From: Sphingosinicella humi
Lineage (GTDB): Bacteria; Pseudomonadota; Alphaproteobacteria; Sphingomonadales; Sphingomonadaceae
Direction of reading: 5' to 3'
DNA length: 64,000 nt
Assembly: GCF_003129465.1 (NCBI RefSeq)
Contig: NZ_QFFF01000001.1
Location: 1,101,501 to 1,165,500, forward strand
Shown here piece by piece: positions 1 to 8,034 of this stretch; the stretch's first letter is position 1; the number at the start of each line of letters is the position of its first letter. The position numbers and the translations under genes are program-made. The notes beneath the pieces are model-generated. The model searched no databases. It saw nothing but the letters and a program-made list of their open reading frames with translations, and was not told the DNA's origin.

Positions 1-2443
1 GGTCCAGGGTTCCGAAGCTGGCGCTGCCCGCCAGAGTCAGCCCGTCGCCGTCACCCAGGAAGGAGCCGGCCTGGGTCGTGCCGCCGGAAGCGGCACCGCC
101 GGCGCCGCCGGCCTGCCCCGTTCCGCCGATGCCCCCCGCGCCGCCAAGCCCATTGGCCAGTAGCGTAACGTTGCCGAGGGTGAGCCTGCCGCGATCCGCC
201 TGCGCCAACGCAAAGGCGCCGCCCGAGTCCTCCGTGCCGTCGAACAGGCCGCCGCGACCCTCGCCGCCCGCGCCGGCCGCGATGGCACTGCCGTCGCCCG
301 CACCGCCCAGGCCGCCGGTACCCGACGAATCGAGCAAGGCTTCGCCGCCGGTGATGGTGCCGCCGGCACTCGCCGTCTGGCGCGCCTCGATATAGGTGGT
401 GCCGCCGGTGCCGGCGCCGCCGGTGCCGCCAAATTCCAAGGAGGCATCGCCGCCCGTGCCGACTGCGGAAATATTGGCGGTGGTGAGATTGACGGTGCCT
501 GCGAAAGCCGTGATGCCGGCGCTGCCGCCCTGTCCGGCGCCTCCGGCCTGGCCGAAGCCGCCGTCCCCATCCGCACTGAGAAGGGTCGACCCCGTTATGT
601 CGATCTGGCCGGCGAAGGCGGTGACGGCGGCGAGGCCGCCGGTGCCGGCCCCGCCCGTGCCGCCGCCGCTCGAATCGATATTGCCGCCCCGGCCCTCGGC
701 CTGCGCCGTCACGTTGCCGTTGATCGTCAGCGTGCCGCCGCCGACGGCGGGATCGAAATCGCCCGTGGAAAGGGTCGCCTCGCCGCCAGTCGCCGCCGCG
801 ACAACCGTCCCCGTGCCGCCGAGCAAGCGCGCCGACACGCCGCTCGCATCGAGTCCGGCATTACCCTGAACGGTGACCGCGCCGCCATTCTGCGCGAAGA
901 GGCGCGCGAAGCCGCCCGTTCCCGCTCCGCCCTGCGAGGGGAGGCCTTCGGAAACGCCGCCCTGCCCATTCGCCTCAATGAGCGCATCCTGCGCGATGTC
1001 TACGGTGCCATTGACATTCGCGAATATCAGCGCGGTCCCGCCAGTGCCGGTGCCGGCGCTGTTCGTCTCGAAATCGACGCCGCCGGTGCCGTTGGCGCTG
1101 ACATGGGCGCTGCCGCCGACCGTCAGCGTGCCGCCCCCCTCTGCGTAGAGAAGGGCTTCGCCCGCCACGGCATCGAAGGAGGAAGGATTGCTCGAAAAGG
1201 ACAGGTCGCGGCTCGCGTCGACGCTGACATTGCCGCCAATCGTCACCGTCCGGCCGCTCACCGCGCCGACATGCGCCCGCACGCCGCCGTGCACGATTAG
1301 ATCGCCGGCGAAGTTGGTCGACTGCGTTCCGCTCGCGGCGAATAAGTCGGTCGCGGCGAATCCCAGCACGTCGGAGGTCCAGTCGCCCCCGTTGATGTGG
1401 AGGCTGGCCGGGCCCGTGGCAGCCGGCTCGGAAGAGAAGCCCGTGTCAAAGATTTCGTGGCCCGCCGAAAGGACGATCTGCCCATTTTCGACCGCGACAT
1501 TTGTCGCCGCATCAAATCCGACCGTGCCTTCGAGCAGCATGGTCAGCGCCTGGTTCTTCGGCACCGCGACCATGTAGATGCGGTGATTGTCGCCGACGCC
1601 GGTGCTCGCATCGCCGCCTGTCGTGCCCGTATGAACGATGCCATTCGCATCGCCGGTGCCGGCGGAAACGAGAATGTCGAACAGGCCTTGGTCGATGAAG
1701 ATGTCCACCGCCTCGGCCGCGACATAGGCAGCGGTTCCATTCACATCGACCGAGCCTGCGTGCTGAATGCGTGGCGCTGCCATTGCCACATAACTGCCTT
1801 CCGGACTGGCGATGATTCGCGAACCCGGCATGGTGACAATGGAAGCCGTGCTGTTCGGCGCGCCCTGCAGCTGAATGAAGTTGCCGCCGCCGTCCCAATT
1901 GCCGGTGCCATCGTCGACCGGATCGAGCGTGGTGAGCAGGAGGCTGCCGACGTCAAAGGTGGCGTTGGCGCCGACAAGGATTCCGCCGGGGCTGTAGAAG
2001 GCGACGGTGCCGCCCCGCACCGTCGTCTGGCTGGCGTCGCGCAACTGGCTGATGACGGTGCCGTTGAACTCGACGATGCGAGTCGGATCGGAAGGTAAGA
2101 TCCGGTTGAGGACGGAGAAGCCGGTAATGCTGGGGTCGCCATTCTCGAAGGTGGCGACGTTGTTGGCGGGCAGGAAATCGATGTTGCCGGTGCCAGAGCT
2201 GTCGTTCGGGGTCCAATTGATGATCGTACGGTCGCTGAACAGGAGGATAGTTTCCGTGCCGACGCCGGTCGACCGTTCGAAGCTGCCTCCGTCGGGGGTG
2301 CCTTGGAAGGCCTGCGCCGAAACTTGTTCGGCGGGGAGGAAGGCGAGCGCGGACGCAAGGGCGCTGCCGAGAAGAAGCCCTCGGCGACGCGCCCTCAGGC
2401 GGGATGTGGAAGACCGTTCGAGCATCATGCACTGAGCCGTCAT
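1..2443 (-). CDS. TpsA-type large exoprotein/adhesin (filamentous haemagglutinin N-terminal domain), 5' part; continues past left edge
   Basis: The frame is open from about 2443 to base 1 with no stop at the places I translated, so about 814 residues are visible and the C-terminus lies outside the window. The preferred start (MTAQCMM) overlaps the tpsB stop as TGATG and has GGAG six bases upstream; another in-frame ATG lies at 2455. A long Arg-rich n-region (RLRARRRG) leads into a hydrophobic signal segment ending near AEQVSAQ (residue 44). Residues about 50-190 look like the TPS secretion domain, including FYSPGGILVG, which resembles the family NPNGI motif. After that come short beta-strand-like units separated by Gly-rich linkers such as GGAGTGG. 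In TPS systems this protein is exported by Sec and threaded through TpsB to the surface as a beta-helix. The role as adhesin is inference; a contact-dependent toxin tip cannot be excluded because the C-terminus is missing. Confidence 0.85.
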   Translation of the reverse strand, partial: MTAQCMMLERSSTSRLRARRRGLLLGSALASALAFLPAEQVSAQAFQGTPDGGSFERSTGVGTETILLFSDRTIINWTPNDSSGTGNIDFLPANNVATFENGDPSITGFSVLNRILPSDPTRIVEFNGTVISQLRDASQTTVRGGTVAFYSPGGILVGANATFDVGSLLLTTLDPVDDGTGNWDGGGNFIQLQGAPNSTASIVTMPGSRIIASPEGSYVAMAAPRIQHAGSVDVNGTAAYVAAEAVDIFIDQGLFDILVSAGTGDANGIVHTGTTGGDASTGVGDNHRIYMVAVPKNQALTMLLEGTVGFDAATNVAVENGQIVLSAGHEIFDTGFSSEPAATGPASLHINGGDWTSDVLGFAATDLFAASGTQSTNFAGDLIVHGGVRAHVGAVSGRTVTIGGNVSVDASRDLSFSSNPSSFDAVAGEALLYAEGGGTLTVGGSAHVSANGTGGVDFETNSAGTGTGGTALIFANVNGTVDIAQDALIEANGQGGVSEGLPSQGGAGTGGFARLFAQNGGAVTVQGNAGLDASGVSARLLGGTGTVVAAATGGEATLSTGDFDPAVGGGTLTINGNVTAQAEGRGGNIDSSGGGTGGAGTGGLAAVTAFAGQIDITGSTLLSADGDGGFGQAGGAGQGGSAGITAFAGTVNLTTANISAVGTGGDASLEFGGTGGAGTGGTTYIEARQTASAGGTITGGEALLDSSGTGGLGGAGDGSAIAAGAGGEGRGGLFDGTEDSGGAFALAQADRGRLTLGNVTLLANGLGGAGGIGGTGQAGGAGGAASGGTTQAGSFLGDGDGLTLAGSASFGTLD

Positions 2444-4347
2444 CAGAAGCTCCATGGCCATAAGCGGGTGGTGAGGGAGACGAGGAGGCGCGGGTCCGGC
2501 TTTTCCGTCGCGAGGACGCCGGCGCGCTCCAGCGGCACCGCGAGCGCGACGTCGAGCTGCAACCGATCGCCATAAAGGGCGCGCAGGCCGCCGCCGATCG
2601 ACGTCAGGTCCTGGCGGACGTCGCGGGCGTTCAGCCGGTCCTCGTTCCAAACCCAGGCCGTGTCGACGAACAGGTATGGCTGGACGGACAAGCTGTCCCT
2701 CGTCTGCGGAATAATGCTCCCGAAACGGACTTCTGCCTGAAAGCCGAGGCCGTTGTCGCCCAGGAGCGTGCCCGGATCGTACCCGCGCCCGACCGTGTAG
2801 TTGCCGACGGAGAACTCCTCGAAGCTCAGCAGCGGATCGCGCGTCGCCTGGCCTTTCATGCCGAGGGCGAAGGCGATGTTCGGCACCGGCCGATACTCGC
2901 CATAAGCGTTGAAACGGAACACGGTGCCGGTGGGATCGCCTTCGAGCCGGCTGATCGGCACGGCGCCCGCCGCCCGGCAGCGCGCGAAGCTCGGGCCGCA
3001 ATCATCGCTGGCGCCCAGCAGGTCGAGACCTTGCCGCAGTTCCAGGCCGCCGAGGAAGCGCCAGCGCGGCTCCGCGATCGAGTATCCCCCCAGCCGATTG
3101 ATGCTGTCGGGGTCGGTCGCCTCGAGGTCCAGTCGCGCGAATGCCACCCTCAGCTGATCGCGCGTCAGCGGCAGGTCGTTGAACCGCACCTTCTGATTGA
3201 TGATGTCGAGCCCCGCGGCCCCTCTCAACGTCTGCGCCTGGGTGCGGATGAGGGGGTAGGCGGCCTCGACCGTGGCGAGCAGCGTGCGCGCCTTCACATC
3301 CAGCCGCGGATCGCCGAGATCGGGGTCGGCCCAGGCATAGGTGAACTGGCCCGAAAGGGTCAGCCCCTCGCCGCCGAGGCGGAAGTCATGGCCGAGCTGC
3401 AGCGTCTGCTGCTCGTCGAAATCGGCGGTGCTGAAAAAGGCGACGGTGGTGCGGTCGCCGAGACCGGTCAGCCCGTAGAACTGGCCGCGCAGCAGCCCGC
3501 CCCAGCGGCCGAGATCACGCGAGCCGAAATTCTGGACGTTGAAATCGACCTGGCCGGGCGTCCGCAGGACCGCGACCTCACCGATCACCTCGCCCGGCGC
3601 CGCCTCGGCGGACCGCAGGGAAAGACGGACGTCATAGCCGGGAAGATCCCCGGCGAGCAGCAGGTAACGCTCCGCATCGAAGCGGTTGAACACCTCCTGT
3701 TCGGTAAGCCGCTCCAGATAGGCGGCGATCGTCCGCTCGGCACGGCCGGCGTCGCCGCGCACGCGGACGCCCACCAGCTTCGCCATCAGCACCTTGAAGC
3801 GGACCGTGCCGTCGGCGATGCGCTGTTCGGGCACCTGCACGGCGGCGATATAGCCGGCGTCGCGCAGGATCGTGGCGGCACGGTCGCGTATCTCGCAAAC
3901 CACCGCGATCGGCTGCTCGCTCCCGAGATAGTCGGCATAGGCGGGACGAAGGATCTCAGGCGAAACGGCCTTCAGATCCTCGAATATGACGTTGCTGACC
4001 GTGAAGGTGACGTCGCGATAGGCGGGATCGGCGAGCGCGCAGGGCGCGCGCTCTATGCCACCCTCCACCGTGAGCCGCGGCTGCGCCTCGACGGTGGGGC
4101 TGAGCGGCACGCGCTCCACCTCCTCGCGCGTCGGCGCGATAGGTCCGGTCGGGACGTCCTGCGCCGTGGCCGGCTCCCATGCGAGCACGGCCGCGACCAG
4201 GCATAGTCCCGCCGCATGGGCATATTTGCGAATGCCCCCCTCATGCGCAGGATGTTCTTGTCCCCCGCCTGTCGCGACGTTGATTTCGTTCGCGCGCCGA
4301 AGATCAGCTCGGCGAGCGCCTCCCCCTTTTTCTTCCCTCATGACCAT
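2443..4347 (-). CDS. TpsB outer-membrane transporter (ShlB/FhaC/HecB family)
   Basis: This is the two-partner-secretion pore that exports the downstream TpsA protein through the outer membrane. A signal peptide (RKYAHAAGLCLVAAVLAW, cleavage near ATAQ) is followed by a proline-rich linker, POTRA-like repeats (about residues 60-210, with ITYEL-free VRGDAGRAERTIAAYLERL in the second), and a C-terminal 16-strand-type barrel ending in LTTRLWPWSF with the usual terminal aromatic residue. Length (about 590-634 aa) fits the family. The start is uncertain: in-frame ATGs at 4347 and 4341 would put about 40 extra residues before the signal peptide, while a better-looking signal peptide would begin at an ATT codon just after AGGGGGGC near 4230. 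The gene overlaps tpsA by one base, so both are probably translationally coupled. Confidence 0.88.
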   Translation of the reverse strand: MVMREEKGGGARRADLRRANEINVATGGGQEHPAHEGGIRKYAHAAGLCLVAAVLAWEPATAQDVPTGPIAPTREEVERVPLSPTVEAQPRLTVEGGIERAPCALADPAYRDVTFTVSNVIFEDLKAVSPEILRPAYADYLGSEQPIAVVCEIRDRAATILRDAGYIAAVQVPEQRIADGTVRFKVLMAKLVGVRVRGDAGRAERTIAAYLERLTEQEVFNRFDAERYLLLAGDLPGYDVRLSLRSAEAAPGEVIGEVAVLRTPGQVDFNVQNFGSRDLGRWGGLLRGQFYGLTGLGDRTTVAFFSTADFDEQQTLQLGHDFRLGGEGLTLSGQFTYAWADPDLGDPRLDVKARTLLATVEAAYPLIRTQAQTLRGAAGLDIINQKVRFNDLPLTRDQLRVAFARLDLEATDPDSINRLGGYSIAEPRWRFLGGLELRQGLDLLGASDDCGPSFARCRAAGAVPISRLEGDPTGTVFRFNAYGEYRPVPNIAFALGMKGQATRDPLLSFEEFSVGNYTVGRGYDPGTLLGDNGLGFQAEVRFGSIIPQTRDSLSVQPYLFVDTAWVWNEDRLNARDVRQDLTSIGGGLRALYGDRLQLDVALAVPLERAGVLATEKPDPRLLVSLTTRLWPWSF

Positions 4348-4459
4348 CCCACATAGGAGCCCCCTGTCGTCATGAACTGTCGCCAATGACGAGATTCGGC
4401 ATCATAGACGGATTCGGTGGAACGGTGAAAGAGCTTTTAAGGAGCTGATCTAATTCGGG

Positions 4460-4483
4460 AAGACGTCGCCACTGAGACGTCTT
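4460..4483. promoter_or_regulatory. Perfect inverted repeat (AAGACGTC-N8-GACGTCTT), candidate operator of tpsBA
   Basis: AAGACGTC at 4460-4467 and GACGTCTT at 4476-4483 are exact reverse complements separated by eight bases. The site lies about 75-140 bases upstream of the possible tpsB starts. There is no T-run on either side, so it does not look like a terminator. Binding by a dimeric regulator is inference. Confidence 0.45.
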
Positions 4484-4612
4484 GACAAGGCGGCAAAGCT
4501 TCGGGCGCTTCTTCGCTCCGGCGACAAATTGGTTGCCGCCCGCGCCCAGTAATGGCGGAGAAGAGTTGGATCGACTTCGAGCCTGTGGTTCGGATCAAGA
4601 GCAGACGCAGGC

Positions 4613-4648
4613 AAAAGAAAAGGGCGCCCCGATCAGGCCGGGACGCCC
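4613..4648 (-). terminator. Rho-independent terminator of the 4672-4908 mini-protein gene
   Basis: On the minus strand a 10-bp stem (GGGCGTCCCG paired with CGGGGCGCCC, one G-U) with a 7-base loop is followed directly by TTTTCTTTT. It begins 24 bases after the stop codon of the small gene, as expected for an intrinsic terminator. Confidence 0.85.
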
Positions 4649-4671
4649 CCCATAATCTCGTCCATCAGCGC

Positions 4672-4908
4672 TTACGGGCTGACGGGCGCGCCCTGATCGT
4701 CGTCATCGCCGCCGGCCCACACAACGAGGCCGATCGCGACGAGAACGCCGCCAATGATGAGCCAGGTGGTAGCTTCCGACTCCCCAGCACCGCTCTGGAG
4801 CAGCGCGGCGGTGTTGACGGAGGGTGAGTTCGCGGTTTGCGCGAACGCAGAACTCGTCGCAACCAGCATGGCGCCGGCAGCAAGAGCAGAGACTAACTTG
4901 GAGGCCAT
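4672..4908 (-). CDS. Small exported single-pass membrane protein ending in GAPVSP
   Basis: This 78-residue protein has no recognised family name that I can give. The ATG at 4908 is chosen because AGGGAG sits six bases upstream. Residues 1-23 form a signal peptide (MASKLVSALAAGAMLVATSS, cleavage near AFA-Q), followed by about 20 polar residues, a membrane segment (TWLIIGGVLVAIGLVVWAGG, residues about 48-67) and a short acidic tail DDDDQGAPVSP. The same architecture and the same final APVSP occur in the gene at 6648-6875 on the other side of the epimerase gene. It is transcribed alone on the minus strand, divergent from the epimerase, and has its own intrinsic terminator. The tail is acidic, unlike sorting signals of the PEP-CTERM type. 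Function unknown; association with envelope polysaccharide is only inferred from the neighbour. Confidence 0.8.
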   Translation of the reverse strand: MASKLVSALAAGAMLVATSSAFAQTANSPSVNTAALLQSGAGESEATTWLIIGGVLVAIGLVVWAGGDDDDQGAPVSP

Positions 4909-5173
4909 TACTATCTCCCTGTTACCAAGCTGAATCGCTGGGTGCGCGCACAATAGCGACGGGAACTGGACTTTTCCAGCGTTTCAGCAAGGCCTGCTTC
5001 TGAACAGGCAAGTTGTTGCTTGAACGACACAATGGCCGATTCCCCATCGGAACCGGCACAGCCCGATGTATCGAGTACCTTTATATATTGGGCGGTAGTC
5101 CATATCGGCCGGTCCATTGTGCCGCCGTCGGCGCTCCCCTAAAGACCCGGTGTCGTCCAGCAGTGGGGCCACA

Positions 5174-6172
5174 ATGAGCATCCTGGTTACCGGCGCCGCG
5201 GGTTTCATCGGCTTTCACGCCGCGCGCCGGCTGCTGGCACGGGGCGAAGCGGTCGTCGGCATCGACAATCTCAATCCCTATTACAGCGTCGCGCTCAAGG
5301 CCGCTCGCGTGGAGCGGCTCCGCCAGGAGCATGGCGACGCCTTTCGTTTCGTCGAGGTGGATTTCGCCGACGAAGATGCCCTAGCTTCCGCCATAGACGC
5401 GACGCCGTTCGACCGCATCCTTCATTTGGGCGCGCAGCCGGGGGTGCGTTACTCCATCGAGAATCCCGGCGCCTATCTCCGCTCGAACCTCGCCGGTCAT
5501 CTCAACATTCTCGAGTTGGCGCGACGGCGGGACTGTCCGCACCTCGTCTACGCTTCGTCATCATCGGTCTATGGCGGCAATGAAGCGCTGCCCTTCAAGG
5601 TCGAGGACAGGGTGGACCACCCGCTGTCGCTTTACGCCGCCACCAAGAAGGCGGACGAGCTGATGAGCGAAACCTACGCACATCTCTATCGCATCCCGCA
5701 GACCGGCCTTCGGTTCTTCACGGTCTACGGGCCCTGGGGCCGCCCCGACATGGCCGTGTGGCTCTTCACCCAGGCCATTCTCGAGAGACGCCCCATCCAG
5801 GTGTTCGGCGAGGGCCGGATGCGGCGCGACTTCACCTATATTGACGACATTGTGAGCGGCGTCGTCGCCACCCTGGACAATCCGCCCGAGGATGACGGGG
5901 AGACAAAGGCGGGCGGGAGCAAGGCGCCGCACCGCATCTACAATATCGGCAACAACCGCAGCGAACCGCTTGGCCATATGATCGAGATCGTCGAGGCCGC
6001 CTGCGGCATGACTGCCGAGAAGATTCGGCTGCCCATGCAGCCCGGCGACGTCCGCGATACCTATGCCGATATCAGCGCCATCGAGCGCGACCTTGGCTTC
6101 CGGCCCACCACCTCGATCGAAAAGGGCATCCCCCAATTCGTCGCTTGGTATCGCGATTACCACCGAATCTGA
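5174..6172 (+). CDS. NAD-dependent epimerase, UDP-glucuronate 4-epimerase-like
   Basis: A 332-residue extended SDR enzyme. The Rossmann NAD site is TGAAGFIG at residues 6-13, and the catalytic Tyr-x3-Lys is YAATK (Y154, K158), preceded by SSSSVYGG. The segment GIDNLNPYYSVALKAAR is the signature seen in UDP-glucuronate 4-epimerases (NLNDYYD...LK.AR), which convert UDP-GlcA to UDP-GalA for lipopolysaccharide or capsule. The start at 5174 is chosen because homologues begin with this strand; GGGG lies a few bases upstream. It is a single-gene unit with a tiny exported protein on each side. Substrate is inferred from the signature, not proven; a related UDP-sugar epimerase is the alternative. Confidence 0.9.
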   Translation: MSILVTGAAGFIGFHAARRLLARGEAVVGIDNLNPYYSVALKAARVERLRQEHGDAFRFVEVDFADEDALASAIDATPFDRILHLGAQPGVRYSIENPGAYLRSNLAGHLNILELARRRDCPHLVYASSSSVYGGNEALPFKVEDRVDHPLSLYAATKKADELMSETYAHLYRIPQTGLRFFTVYGPWGRPDMAVWLFTQAILERRPIQVFGEGRMRRDFTYIDDIVSGVVATLDNPPEDDGETKAGGSKAPHRIYNIGNNRSEPLGHMIEIVEAACGMTAEKIRLPMQPGDVRDTYADISAIERDLGFRPTTSIEKGIPQFVAWYRDYHRI

Positions 6173-6647
6173 CCGAATTTGAGGTCGTCATCTCCGCGCA
6201 CCAGGACAGGCACAGGAACAGCTCAAGACGAGGTCCGGATCGTTACTCGACTGGTCGATTTCTTCGGGTGTTGCAGCAAAGCCATAATGGCTCATTGATT
6301 TTTCTCCCGCCCCTCGCTTGCCTCAGCGGCGGCCGTATCCTCCACCCGCATACAGGCGAACTCGTTACATCGGGAGAAACCGAGCTGGCTTAGAGCGCTG
6401 CTAACCGGTTGTTCTTATTTGCCTTTTCTTCACCCTTCAGAACCGCCGCTCAACCCGCGAACACACATCGGGCGCTTCCGGCCGAGGGCGCATCGACTGC
6501 CTTAAGACGATGGTAACCACCGCTCCTTTATGCGGCTCAGCGCTGTTCCTTCGCGTGGCTTTTCGGGGTGGACAGTCAGAGGTGGCTCGGATAATTAGGT
6601 CCGCCAGATCAAGAATAAGCTTATGCGTAATGAAGGGAGAAGCTGAC
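6173..6647. other. Intergenic gap after the epimerase gene
   Basis: No gene is supported in this 475-base stretch. An open frame running to 6393 starts inside the epimerase gene and shows no protein-like composition. A short stem AGCC/GGCT near 6280-6292 followed by TTTTT (6299-6303) may be a weak terminator of the epimerase gene. The promoter of the following mini-protein must also lie here but is not obvious. Confidence 0.45.
6633..6639 (+). promoter_or_regulatory. Shine-Dalgarno AAGGGAG that selects the GTG start at 6648
   Basis: AAGGGAG ends eight bases before GTG 6648. The in-frame ATG at 6630 overlaps this site and has no ribosome site of its own, so the GTG is favoured. Confidence 0.6.
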
Positions 6648-6875
6648 GTGGTTTTCAAGGGACTTATCGCCGCGACGGCCGCTGTTGCTCTTGCGGCAAC
6701 CCCGGCGATCGCCGCGGGCAACACTGCCAATATCGCTCCGGCGTCTGAGACGGTCAGCGGTTCCGAGCAGATGAGCAGCTCGGGCTGGATCATCGCCGCC
6801 TTCGCCATTCTCGCCGTCATCGGCGGTGTCGTGGCTGCGGCCAGCAACGGCGACGACGCTCCGGTCAGCCCGTAA
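6648..6875 (+). CDS. Small exported single-pass membrane protein ending in DAPVSP
   Basis: This 75-residue protein starts at GTG 6648, placed eight bases after AAGGGAG; the upstream ATG at 6630 would add six charged residues to a clean signal peptide. The order is signal peptide (VFKGLIAATAAVALAATPAIA), a Ser/Thr-rich stretch of about 25 residues, a membrane segment (SSGWIIAAFAILAVIGGVVA) and the tail ASNGDDAPVSP. It mirrors the protein at 4672-4908, sharing layout, the acidic Asp run and the final APVSP but little other sequence. A strong stem-loop follows the stop. No function is known to me; the pairing around a sugar-nucleotide epimerase suggests a role at the cell envelope, as inference only. 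Confidence 0.8.
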   Translation: MVFKGLIAATAAVALAATPAIAAGNTANIAPASETVSGSEQMSSSGWIIAAFAILAVIGGVVAAASNGDDAPVSP

Positions 6876-6899
6876 CTTACGGCTCTTCGGAAAGATATT

Positions 6900-6927
6900 G
6901 GCCGGGTGAGATCGCTCTCATCCGGCC
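6900..6927 (+). terminator. Stem-loop terminator of the 6648-6875 gene
   Basis: GGCCGGGTGAGA (6900-6911) pairs with TCTCATCCGGCC (6916-6927) through 12 pairs, one of them G-U, with the loop TCGC. The following ATTTGCTTTG is only moderately T-rich, so it may be an intrinsic terminator of average strength. Confidence 0.7.
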
Positions 6928-6999
6928 ATTTGCTTTGTACCCAATAATCGCGGTCGCAGCCGTTGGAGCGGGTTACATCCTGCGCTAAGACAGCAGGGC

Positions 7000-8034
7000 A
7001 TGACGCTCCCCCTTCTCTTGCTGATCGCCGCCGGCGCCGCGACGCCTCAGTCCGTACCGGCCGCGGCATCCCCTCGATCGGAGGCCGAAACCGCCGCGGG
7101 TTCGCCCTCCTTCCTCCGCGAGGCGGACTATAGGGTCGCGAAAATAGGCTATCGCATCGGCCTCGCCGGCCGGGAATTTTGCCCGGAGCCCTATCCGCTC
7201 ACGGGGATGTCTTTGCATCATCTCGCTGAATATGGCGCTGCCGACCGTGCCAAGGCGGCCGAGCTTTACGGCCTCGACCGCGGGCCGGGAGTGCTCGCCG
7301 TCGTCGAGAACAGCCCCGCCGCGCACGCAGGTCTGATCGCGGGCGACGTCCTGCTCGCCGTCAACGGCCGTGCCTTTCCGTCGCCGGTGGAGATGGCGCG
7401 CGGTCGCGACAATGAGGAAGCACGACCGGCCATCGAGGCGAGCGAGGCGATGCTGGAAGCGGAACTGGAATCCGGTCCCGCCAGCCTGACGCTCCTCCGC
7501 GGGGAGCAGGAAGTGTCGGTGCGCCTGGAGGCTCTAGCCGGCTGCCCGGCACGGGTAAGGCTGGCACGATCCAGCCAGGTCAACGCCTTCGCCAATCGCG
7601 GCTATGCCATCATGACGACGGCGCTGCTCGACTTTCTCGAGAGCGACGACGAGCTCGCCGTCGTCTTGGGGCATGAGATCGCGCATACCATCCTGCGTCA
7701 TCCGGCGGAGCTGGAGGCGTTGGGCGTTCCCCAGGGCGGTCCCCTCCGCAGCTTCGGCAAGAATGCGAGCCGGGTGAGAAAGACGGAGGAGGAAGCGGAT
7801 CGCCTGGGCATAAGGCTCACCTGGGCGGCAGGCTATGATGTCACGGCCGCCATTCCCTATTGGCGCCGTTACTACGGTAAATATGACCGGTTGCCGCAGC
7901 TGTTCCGGACCCATCCCAGCCTTGGCGCTCGCGAGCGGCTGATCCGGGACGTGATAGCGGAGCTGGACGGAGCCGATTCAGATTTGGGTACGCAGCGACC
8001 AGAGCTCGGGGAAGGCGCGCTTCGACAGCGTTGA
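7000..8034 (+). CDS. M48-family zinc metalloprotease with PDZ domain, exported
   Basis: A 344-residue protein with a short signal peptide (MTLPLLLLIAAGAATP). A PDZ-like module (GVLAVVENSPAAHAGLIAGD, about residues 92-170) precedes the peptidase core, in which HEIAH (H225, E226, H229) and the downstream EEEAD (about E263) form the M48 zinc site. Unlike BepA/LoiP there is no C-terminal TPR region, and unlike HtpX there are no membrane segments, so it is a short periplasmic form. PDZ-M48 proteins are thought to act in envelope protein quality control; the target here is unknown. The last 57 bases overlap kynA on the opposite strand. Confidence 0.88.
   Translation: MTLPLLLLIAAGAATPQSVPAAASPRSEAETAAGSPSFLREADYRVAKIGYRIGLAGREFCPEPYPLTGMSLHHLAEYGAADRAKAAELYGLDRGPGVLAVVENSPAAHAGLIAGDVLLAVNGRAFPSPVEMARGRDNEEARPAIEASEAMLEAELESGPASLTLLRGEQEVSVRLEALAGCPARVRLARSSQVNAFANRGYAIMTTALLDFLESDDELAVVLGHEIAHTILRHPAELEALGVPQGGPLRSFGKNASRVRKTEEEADRLGIRLTWAAGYDVTAAIPYWRRYYGKYDRLPQLFRTHPSLGARERLIRDVIAELDGADSDLGTQRPELGEGALRQR

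Larger units (their letters stand above)
4387..4671. other. Intergenic gap upstream of tpsBA
   Basis: I see no convincing gene in this 285-base stretch. It holds the terminator of the upstream mini-protein gene (4613-4648) and a perfect 8-bp inverted repeat with an 8-base spacer at 4460-4483. The tpsBA promoter presumably lies here, but no clear -35/-10 pair could be assigned. Confidence 0.5.

Noticed and set aside
1-1100. Short GC-rich tandem units that look like an array (possible CRISPR)
   Set aside because: The units are irregular GGC/GCC-rich codons for Gly-rich repeats in the TpsA frame; there are no constant repeats with equal spacers and no cas genes.
3031-4206. A plus-strand open frame of about 390 codons opposite tpsB
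   Set aside because: tpsB has a signal peptide, POTRA-like and barrel sequence; the opposite frame shows none of these.
6145-6393. An 82-codon plus-strand frame in the gap after the epimerase
   Set aside because: Starts inside the epimerase gene, has no ribosome site and no protein-like pattern.
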